Shown here: positions 7,614 through 15,100 of the stretch, piece after piece
How positions within the stretch are numbered: the first letter of the stretch is position 1
Layout of the letters: every line of letters starts with the position of its first letter
Assembly (NCBI GenBank): GCA_002839855.1
Contig: PGYV01000001.1
Location: forward strand, 124,001 to 188,000
Direction: 5' to 3'
DNA: 64,000 nucleotides
Origin: Candidatus Goldiibacteriota bacterium HGW-Goldbacteria-1
GTDB lineage: Bacteria > Oederibacteriota > PGYV01
Program-made: the position numbers and the translations under genes
The notes under the pieces: generated by a model
What the model was told of the DNA's origin: nothing
Database searches by the model: none
What the model saw: the letters and a program-made list of their open reading frames with translations, nothing else

Positions 7614-9574
7614 TTCCAAAACAACGCCCCCGCCCCGTATATGGATGCCATTATAACTATCATAAGCACATATACCCTGATATCCCTGCTGTCAAAAATT
7701 TTTATTTCCGAAAAGAACTTCTCAACAGAGGCAAAAAACGAAAGTATGATTTTTTTATCCACTAAATCAGATGAATGACTTTCAAAATACACCGCTTTTT
7801 TTCCGGAGTATTTTACTTTTTTAAAGTACTGTAAAGGAACCGAGGAAATTGAATTTACCCCGTCTGCAAAAGATGAAGCGGTATACTGCATTCTTGGGCT
7901 TAAACCTTTATAACCGCACGCCCATGCGCCGGATTTTCTTCTGCCATATCGTCTTTCCAGAAAAACTTTAAGCGCAGAAAATAATATTACCGCCGCAAAT
8001 ATTATAAACGCCGCAAGGCTTATATATCCCGCTTCTATGCCGGGCAGGCCAAAGGAAGGCGCAAAATTAACATTAAAACTGTAAGCCGTTTTGTAAACTG
8101 TTTTTATGAAAGCCGAAGGAAAAACGCCTATTATCAGGCATGCCAAAGCCAGAATTCCAAGCGAACCATATTCCGGCAGGCTTACGCTGAATTTTTCAAC
8201 GGGCTTTCTTTCTTCACCCAGAAATATTATGGAATTGATTTTTGTAAAACACGCGATGGCAAGCCCCCCCACAAAGGCAAGCGCTACAGAACAGATAAGC
8301 ATATAAATGGGATAATACCCGCCAAATTCAGCTGAAGCTTTAAAAAAAGATATAAATATGATAAATTCCGATACAAAACCGTTAAACGGCGGTATCCCGC
8401 TTATGGCCACGGAACCTGCCAGAAAAAGCGCGGCAAAAAACGGCGCCTTATGCACCAGGCCGCCCATTAATTCTATATTTTTTGTCCCAAGATTTCTGTC
8501 CAGCACCCCGCTTCCAAGAAACAGCAGGCTTTTAAAAAGCGCGTGGTTAAGCGTATGCAGAAGAGCTCCGCCAAAACCAAGCAGGACAAGCGCCGGAGCA
8601 TTTTTTGCGGAACCCAGAAAACCTATCGCCAGGCCGATACCTATTATCCCTATATTTTCCACCGAATGATAAGCCAGCAGAGTTTTTATATCGTGCTGCG
8701 CCAGGGCATACCATACCCCGAATACCGCGCTTATAACGGCAACTGCCATCAGAACCCAGCCCATCCATTCCGGTACCGGCTGCAGAATCTGAAAAGTCCT
8801 GAAAATTCCATAAATACCGGTTTTTATTATAACGCCGGAAAGAAACGCGCTTATTGTGGTGGGTGCAATAGGGTGAGCCCTTGGAAGCCAGAAATGTACA
8901 GGCATGAAACCGGCTTTCATTCCAAAAGCCAACAGAGCTGTAATAAATATAATTGGATACCAGGATGAACCGGAAGGTACATTAAACCCGCTGATAAGCC
9001 AGGTTCCGCTTATATTATGCAGAATAAAAAATAGAAAAAACAGCAGGTACATTATAAAGTGGCTCATCGCAAGATAATAGAAACTGCCATCCTGTACTTC
9101 TTTTTGTTCCTTCTTAAAAAGCATGCCAAGATACGCGGACATGCTCATAATCTCCCAGCATATTAAAAACATTACCGCGTGATCTGCCGTTACAAGCGCC
9201 TGGGTAAATACAACCAGCAATATGTAAAACAGCATCAGGTTTTTAACGTTCTTGCCGGCGCTTATGTAATACCCCAAATATGAATAGCTGTATATGGTAA
9301 TGGCAATAGCCGCGCCCTGAACCACACACAGGAAAAAAAGCGCCGCAGAATCAAGCCTGTATGTTAAGTATTCATTATTAAAAAGGGTTCCTGCCGCAGA
9401 AAAAGAAATAACGCCTGAAAGCATCATTACAGAAACCACAAAACCGGTTAACAGTCCCATAAGCAGCAGTAAATGGGCGGCGACGGATGACGCTTTTTTA
9501 TCGCCTATAAAAAGCGCGAATACGGATAAAAGCTGTATGGCAAATGATAAAAAAAGAGTATTTTCCCCGGTCAC
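7610..9574 (-). CDS. Ehr antiporter-like subunit (HyfB/NuoL-like)
   Basis: A 654-residue member of the NuoL/Mrp antiporter family, close in size to HyfB. The functional charged residues are in place: Glu in LICWEIMSMSAYL, Lys in AFGMKAGFMPVHFWLP, Lys in GVIIKTGIYG and Lys in NHALFKSLLF. LLAYHSVENIGIIGIG is the usual helix 8-9 motif. The gene starts with GTG inside the stop of the EIIA-like gene (GTGA, 9571-9574), so the regulator and this pump subunit are translationally coupled. The long C-terminal extension after residue 560 (Arg-rich, then one last membrane helix) is typical of HyfB. Confidence 0.88.
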   Translation of the reverse strand: MTGENTLFLSFAIQLLSVFALFIGDKKASSVAAHLLLLMGLLTGFVVSVMMLSGVISFSAAGTLFNNEYLTYRLDSAALFFLCVVQGAAIAITIYSYSYLGYYISAGKNVKNLMLFYILLVVFTQALVTADHAVMFLICWEIMSMSAYLGMLFKKEQKEVQDGSFYYLAMSHFIMYLLFFLFFILHNISGTWLISGFNVPSGSSWYPIIFITALLAFGMKAGFMPVHFWLPRAHPIAPTTISAFLSGVIIKTGIYGIFRTFQILQPVPEWMGWVLMAVAVISAVFGVWYALAQHDIKTLLAYHSVENIGIIGIGLAIGFLGSAKNAPALVLLGFGGALLHTLNHALFKSLLFLGSGVLDRNLGTKNIELMGGLVHKAPFFAALFLAGSVAISGIPPFNGFVSEFIIFISFFKASAEFGGYYPIYMLICSVALAFVGGLAIACFTKINSIIFLGEERKPVEKFSVSLPEYGSLGILALACLIIGVFPSAFIKTVYKTAYSFNVNFAPSFGLPGIEAGYISLAAFIIFAAVILFSALKVFLERRYGRRKSGAWACGYKGLSPRMQYTASSFADGVNSISSVPLQYFKKVKYSGKKAVYFESHSSDLVDKKIILSFFASVEKFFSEIKIFDSRDIRVYVLMIVIMASIYGAGALFWK

Positions 9575-10239
9575 TTCGCGCGCCTTCCTTCGATTTCATT
9601 AATAACGTTAACTATATCCATAAAAACAGCCCTTTGTTTAAGCGCCACCCTGAAACTTTCATGTGATAACAGAAGGTTTATGTGTGCCAGCATTCCAAGA
9701 TGCTGCTTTATGGTCTGCGACATCATAAGTATTATGGTATGAACGGGCTGATTATCAACCGCTTTAAGTTTAAGATATTTCTCGGGGAAGAAGAACATAA
9801 TTAGCGGCCTGTCTTTTGCAATAATCAGGGGAACCCTGGGATGCGGCAGACTGATGCCGTGCCCGATTGCCGTGCTCATAAGCCCTTCCCTTGCCTTCAA
9901 CAGCTGAACAACAACTTTTTTATCGGTGCCGGCCGGAAATTCGGCAATGTTAACCATTTCATCCAGATAACTCTTTTCGCTTAAGTTCACATCACGGTAA
10001 AATGATTTCTCCGAAAGAAGCGGCACCATTGAACCTATGGAATATTCAGTCATCTTCATGCTGCCGGTCAGGTTTACAGGGACCGAATTTTCTATGGCCC
10101 ATGCTATTATCTGCTGTTTATTGAAACACACTTTATCCCTAATGACGTCAAAAGGTATGTTTTTATTCTTAACAAGCGCAATAATTTCTTTTTCGGGCTT
10201 TAAAAGAAATACAGCAAGATCCTTTACAGACAGCTCCAT
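9571..10239 (-). CDS. Regulatory EIIA (PtsN-like) protein with N-terminal excisionase-type HTH
   Basis: The start at 10239 is chosen because a strong AGGGGGG site precedes it and it avoids overlap with the SulP gene. An upstream in-frame ATG exists at 10305. Residues 1-52 (MELSVKDLAVFLLKPEKEII onward) look like a small helix-turn-helix of the excisionase/MerR type. Residues ~85-220 are a PTS EIIA type 2 domain with the phosphorylated His in GHGISLPHPR. No EIIB or EIIC domain is nearby, so transport of sugar is unlikely. EIIA-Ntr is known in E. coli to control K+ transport and stress responses. Here the gene sits between an anion transporter and the Ehr subunits and overlaps the next gene by 4 nt. 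I infer a phosphorylation-dependent regulator of this operon or of its transporters. Confidence 0.8.
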   Translation of the reverse strand: MELSVKDLAVFLLKPEKEIIALVKNKNIPFDVIRDKVCFNKQQIIAWAIENSVPVNLTGSMKMTEYSIGSMVPLLSEKSFYRDVNLSEKSYLDEMVNIAEFPAGTDKKVVVQLLKAREGLMSTAIGHGISLPHPRVPLIIAKDRPLIMFFFPEKYLKLKAVDNQPVHTIILMMSQTIKQHLGMLAHINLLLSHESFRVALKQRAVFMDIVNVINEIEGRRAK

Positions 10240-10258
10240 AAACCCCCCTGCCTTTTTT

Positions 10259-11935
10259 TCATTTTGTTTCCATAATTTTTCTTGCCCTGTTATATGCCAT
10301 TTCAATATTTCCCAGTATATTGCCTTTTCCTATTTTTTCCGATAAACCCGCTTTTTCAAGGGCATGTGAAGGCTGCTGATGTACGCCGCATAATAGAAGC
10401 TGCGTGCCATTGGATTTCAGCCTGTTAAAAACTTCATCAAGCGCTTTGATGCCGGCTCCGTCTATAGAAATAACTTTTTCCATGTACAGAATGAATACTT
10501 TGGAATTTTTCAGTTCCTGCGTGACTGAATCCTTAAATTTATCAATGACCCCGAAGAAGAATACACCGTCTATTTCAAACACTTCAACCCCGTCAGGTAT
10601 CTTCTTAATTGAATTAATATACTCTTTGTCTTCCTTATTTTCTTCTTCATCCAGTGACCTGTCCACAAAACCCGCGTGCGTCACTTCGGTCACCCTGTTT
10701 ACAAGCAGAAACATCGCAAGAAGAATTCCCACCTCTATCGCGGCGGTAAGGTCCACGATAACCGTAAGAAAGAACGTGATAAGCATAACAGCAACATCAC
10801 TTTTGGGGTACTTGAATACGCCTGCAAAAGTTCTCCACTCGCTCATCTGATAGGCGACAAAAACAAGGATTGCCGCAAGGACAGCAATTGGAATCATACC
10901 CGCCCATTTTCCAAAAAACAGCATTATAAGCAAAATTGTGACAGCGTGTATTATTCCCGCCACGGGAGTCTGCCCGCCGTTTTTTATATTCGTGGCGGTC
11001 CTTGCTATAGCGCCTGTGGCCGGAATCCCGCCAAACATGACAGAACCAATATTTGCAAAACCCTGCGCCATAATTTCCGCGTTGCTTCTGTGCCTGCGCC
11101 CAGTCATACCGTCAGCAACAACCGCCGATAAAAGCGATTCTACAGCGGCAAGAACCGCAATGGTGACAGCCGGGGAAAACATCTTTCTGGCAAGTTCAAA
11201 AGTTATATTTGGAAAATGCGGCGCGGGCAGCGTGTTTGGAACCTGCCCGAATCTTGATTCTATTGTTTCAACAGGAATATTAAATATTTTTACTGCAGCA
11301 GTACATAGTATTATAGCCACAAGCGAAGCCGGTATTTTTCTTATGAATTTAGGCCATATTATAAGAAGCGCCAGTGAAAACAGCGCGATACCCGCCGCCC
11401 ATGGGTTCATATCCCCTATATGCTGCGCATACGCCTGAATTTTTCCCACAAAACCGGCCGGAAGAGAATCCATTTCAAGCCCAAAGAAATCTTTTATCTG
11501 CCCGGTAAAAATAATAAGCGCTATACCTGATGTAAATCCGATTGTAACCGGATACGGGATAAACTTGATATATGCCCCAACTCTTAAAAATGCCATGGTA
11601 AGCAGAATAAAACCCGCGATTAAGGTGGCGGTGGCAAGGCCGTCATATCCATACTTGCCCACTATCCCATAAACAATTACGATAAACGCGCCGGTCGGCC
11701 CGCCTATCTGATAACGGCTGCCCCCAAGTACAGAGATTATAAGCCCCGCGACTATCGCGGTATAAAGCCCCTGTTCCGGTTTCACACCGGAGGCAATAGC
11801 AAACGCTATTGCAAGTGGGATTGCAACCACCCCCACAATAATTCCGGCATTTAAATCCTTTAGAAAAGTACTTACAGTATAGCCTTCCTTAAACACGCTG
11901 ACAATTTTTGGTAAAAGCGAATACCTGTGCTTCAT
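10259..11935 (-). CDS. SulP family anion transporter with C-terminal STAS domain
   Basis: A 558-residue SLC26/SulP transporter. Residues 20-420 are the membrane domain, with the motif AIPLAIAFAIASGVKPEQGL and GGSRYQIGGPTGAF, which marks the anion site. Residues ~445-558 are a STAS domain (ISIDGAGIKALDEVF, LLLCGV). SulP proteins move sulfate, bicarbonate, dicarboxylates or other anions; the substrate cannot be assigned by reading. There are no sulfate assimilation genes in the window. As the first gene of the operon feeding the HTH-EIIA and Ehr genes, it may supply or remove an anion (bicarbonate or formate are possible) linked to the ion gradient made by the complex. A GGAG site lies 8 nt before the ATG. 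Confidence 0.9.
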   Translation of the reverse strand: MKHRYSLLPKIVSVFKEGYTVSTFLKDLNAGIIVGVVAIPLAIAFAIASGVKPEQGLYTAIVAGLIISVLGGSRYQIGGPTGAFIVIVYGIVGKYGYDGLATATLIAGFILLTMAFLRVGAYIKFIPYPVTIGFTSGIALIIFTGQIKDFFGLEMDSLPAGFVGKIQAYAQHIGDMNPWAAGIALFSLALLIIWPKFIRKIPASLVAIILCTAAVKIFNIPVETIESRFGQVPNTLPAPHFPNITFELARKMFSPAVTIAVLAAVESLLSAVVADGMTGRRHRSNAEIMAQGFANIGSVMFGGIPATGAIARTATNIKNGGQTPVAGIIHAVTILLIMLFFGKWAGMIPIAVLAAILVFVAYQMSEWRTFAGVFKYPKSDVAVMLITFFLTVIVDLTAAIEVGILLAMFLLVNRVTEVTHAGFVDRSLDEEENKEDKEYINSIKKIPDGVEVFEIDGVFFFGVIDKFKDSVTQELKNSKVFILYMEKVISIDGAGIKALDEVFNRLKSNGTQLLLCGVHQQPSHALEKAGLSEKIGKGNILGNIEMAYNRARKIMETK

Positions 11936-12009
11936 TGACTTAGCTCCAAAAGGGCAAAAAAATTTTACCTTTTTGATTTGTCGTCCGGTCTGTTAATGGT
12001 GGCCTGGCG

Positions 12010-12025
12010 GCATTTCACGAAATGC
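12010..12025. promoter_or_regulatory. 16-bp palindrome in the leader of the SulP-EIIA-Ehr operon
   Basis: GCATTTC and GAAATGC arms of 7 bp are separated by 2 bp. A second short inverted repeat (GCTAT...ATAGC, 12024-12040) follows. Both lie inside the ~130-nt leader of the operon, about 45-60 nt downstream of the -10 box. The palindrome could be an operator for the HTH-EIIA protein or part of a leader RNA fold. Neither is shown. Confidence 0.4.
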
Positions 12026-12074
12026 TATATTTGAAATAGCTTTTTTAATGTATTGCCCTTTAAATATAAATGAG

Positions 12075-12104
12075 ATTATACACCTTAGAATGTTTTTATG
12101 TCAA
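12075..12104 (-). promoter_or_regulatory. Strong sigma70-like promoter for the SulP-EIIA-Ehr operon
   Basis: TTGACA (12099-12104) and TATAAT (12075-12080) are both perfect consensus boxes with an 18-bp spacer, on the minus strand. Transcription would start near 12068, leaving about 130 nt of leader before the SulP ATG at 11935. No other promoter of this quality was seen within the operon. Confidence 0.65.
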
Positions 12105-12161
12105 TACCTGTGAAATACCGGCAGGGTTCAGGGTAATATTTTCCGAATTCCGAATGATAAT

Positions 12162-15100
12162 TTACTTAATTATTATCAGTTTATCCGTTTTTGAAGCGGC
12201 ACCGGAATCATCCCGTATGACAAAATAATACGTGCCGCAGGCGAAAGTTTTAAGGCGGGATGCGGGTATTTCCGCGGTTTTAACTCCGGCGTAAACTTCA
12301 CCGGAAAGTTTAATCTCTTTTACAAGCCTGAATGAAACGGAATAGACCTTAAGATTAACTTCTTTTGCTTTTTTGGTAAGCGTATATCTTATCCTTAACA
12401 TACTGTCATTTGGATTGTACGGGTGCGGGTAAACCAGCACATCTTTAATCTGCTGCTTGTCAGCATCCGGCGGCAACAAAGTGGATGTCGGGGTGGGTGT
12501 ATGCGTATATGTCTGCGTTGCTGTATATGTATAAGTATTTGTATACGTGGAAGTCGGTGGAACAGGTGTATTTGTAAGCGTATGCGTTCTTGTAGCGGTA
12601 TTTGTATATGTTTTTGTGTAAGTATTTGTGGCTGTTTGGGTGCTTGTGTTTGTCGCAGTATGTGTTGCTGTATATGTGTTTGTATTTGTGCTGTTCGGAA
12701 TATTAGTCGCGGTCTGTGTGGCTGTGTTTGCCGGCACTGTTGCGGTGTACGTACTTGTGTTTGTCGGCACTGTTACGGTGTACGTGCTTGTGTTTGTCGG
12801 CACTATCGCGGTGTACGTGTTTGTGTTTGTCGGCACTATCGCGGTGTACGTGTTTGTGTTTGTCGGCACTATTGCGGTGTACGTGCTTGTGTTTGTCGGC
12901 ACTATTGCGGTGTACGTGCTTGTGTTTGTCGGCACTATTGCAGTGTATGTACTTGTGTTTGTCGCCGAAGGTGTCGCAGTATGCGTACTTGTGTTTGCAG
13001 GCACCGTCGACGTGTGTGTTGCCGTGTGCGTGCTTGTGTTTGTCGCGGTATCAGTCGCGGTGTAAGTTGATGTGTGTGTTGAAGTATGCGTGGCGGTGTT
13101 TGTATTTGTATGGGTTGAAGTAAAGGTATTTGTAGGCTGAATAGTGTTTGTATTAGTACGCGTGTACGTGGCAGTTACAACAGCAGTGTTTGTCGGGGTT
13201 GAGCCGCACCCAGTGTCAATTTTTCCGATTCCGGCGCCGGCAATAACGGACGCCTTAACAGATGAAGCCGGTTCAAGCGCGGCGGAGTAATCGTAAGTTG
13301 GATTAAAAGTACAGGTGGATGACGTGGGCCTGTTGTTGGTGCAGTTTTGATAAATGTTTGAATTGTCCGCGCCGTTAAAACCGCTTCTTAAATCCCAATA
13401 CCCGTCAAGCGTACTGTTTGCGGTCAATATCGGGTCATCGGAATTTTCAAAGTAATTATTTTCCACCCTTAAACACGCTTCCATCCTTGAATTTACCCCT
13501 GACGAAAGCACGTCATAAAAATAGTTATTATAAACATGGCCCGTGCCAAAGCGGTAGCTTGGCATCCTTTCCTTAATATTGTTGTAACGGTTATGATGGA
13601 AAGTAATCTTTCTATCGTAATTATCGCTGTCCGAACTTCCCACAAGGTGGCATTTGTGGTGGTCGTGAAAATAGTTCCACGATAAAGTTATATAATTTGA
13701 ATTATTTTTAACATCCAGAAGCCCGTCATACAAATCCTGGTTAGTCTGCACGTTCGGGTCCTGCTGATAAAATTCGCAGTGGTCAACCCATATATTGGTA
13801 CAGGTGTTCTGAATGCTTACACAGTCTCCGCCGTTTACTATTATCTGCGGCCTGCCTTCATCGCCGTCCGGGTCATATACAGCGGGGTCAGTGGTATTGG
13901 TTATGGACACCAGCGTAAACTTAATATTTCTTATTATAATGTTGCTCTCATTGCTTATCATTAGTCCTATACCGTTAAAAAACGCGCCGCTGCCGCACCC
14001 TATAATGGTTTTGTTGGAACCCACCCTGACCGATTTACCTTTGTCATCGCCGCTGTTAATTTCACCGGTAACCCTTATAACAGCCGGCGTGTCGCCCGCG
14101 GCGTAAGTGATAAGGTCAGCCAGATTTGTGACGTCATAAATAACTCCGCCTTCCCCTCCGGTTGTTCCGCCATTCTGCGTTGCAAAGCCCACCATACCGT
14201 CTGTTAATACTGACTGTGTCTGCACGGGCGTATACGTCGCAGTGGAAGTTGAATTTACGGTGTAAGTGTAAGTAGGTGTTGCCGACGGGGCAGAACAGCT
14301 GCCCGCGGAGATATTTGCTGATACAGCGGATATCCTGTCAATATTCGGGGCGCCTTCAGCTGTAAGCGAAGTAAGCGTTATCAGATTATTCCCCGCGGCA
14401 AGGGCGGCGTTAAAAGTATTTTCCTGCCACACAGTCCACGCGGATGTGGTGTTAAAGTCAAAAGATGATGATACAACAGCGCCGTTAATTTTTATTTCCA
14501 TATTCCTGTTATTGGCGCTGCCGTTGGCATACCTGAAAGTAAGGTTAACATTTGCCGCGGATGACATATTAAGCGCAAAGGTATAAGCCGTTCCCGCGGC
14601 GTTATTAAGGTTTATATACCCTGTTCCGGTATAACCCGCGTTTGTGCTTTCTATTATGCCGTCGTAAGAACAGCCGTCTTCCGCCTGAAATACAAAATAA
14701 TTCTGCGGAGTCGGCGTCAAAGTGGGCGTAAGGGTGGAAGTGTAAGTATGCGAAAAAGTAAATGTCGGCTGCGGCGTATTACCGGGATAAAAAATTTGAA
14801 CTGACGGCTGCGCTGACGGGCCGTCGCCAAGATAAAACGAAACGTGCGGCGGCTGGTTATAAGCCACATTCTGCCACGCCACAGAAACCCTATATTGAAA
14901 ATCGTGCATCAAAGTATAAAACCTATAACTTGTTTCTATAACTGTCGTATATATCATCAGCTGTGTGTCAGAAGAATTTCTGTATATTGCCTCTTCGCGC
15001 CAGTCGCCTAAGATGTCCGCGGTAAGGCCCGGGTTTGCTTTTGTGCCGTTATTTTCTTTTGCGTCATTCACGGCATAAAAAGTGTAAAGCCTTGTTGTGC

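Noticed and set aside
3116-9574. Annotation as formate hydrogenlyase or hydrogenase-4
   Set aside because: The Ni-Fe ligand cysteines are absent from the large subunit, and no formate dehydrogenase or hydrogenase maturation gene is in the window.
2347-9574. Annotation as respiratory complex I
   Set aside because: The gene order B-C-E-F-G-H/I, the HyfE-like subunit and the absence of NuoE, NuoF, NuoG, NuoA and NuoJ fit the Hyf/Ehr group and not a 14-subunit Nuo operon.
9571-11935. DabAB-type inorganic carbon pump
   Set aside because: A SulP transporter and a NuoL-like protein are both present, but there is no DUF2309 (DabA) gene, and the NuoL-like protein belongs to a full set of Ehr subunits.
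10259-11935. Naming the SulP protein as a sulfate permease
   Set aside because: SulP substrates vary widely and no sulfur genes are nearby. The context points as easily to bicarbonate or another anion.
12423-13123. Long plus-strand open frames rich in Cys, Val and Leu opposite the PL11-PL1 linker
   Set aside because: They exist only because ACN-rich linker codons leave few stops on the other strand. There is no ribosome site and no start context. The same happens at every linker (18915-19594, 20341-20733, 23670-24143, 27561-28079, 30410-31006).
12476-13205. Linker repeats as a CRISPR array
   Set aside because: Units are short, variable, directly adjacent without spacers of constant length, and lie in frame within a secreted enzyme gene. 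No cas gene is near.
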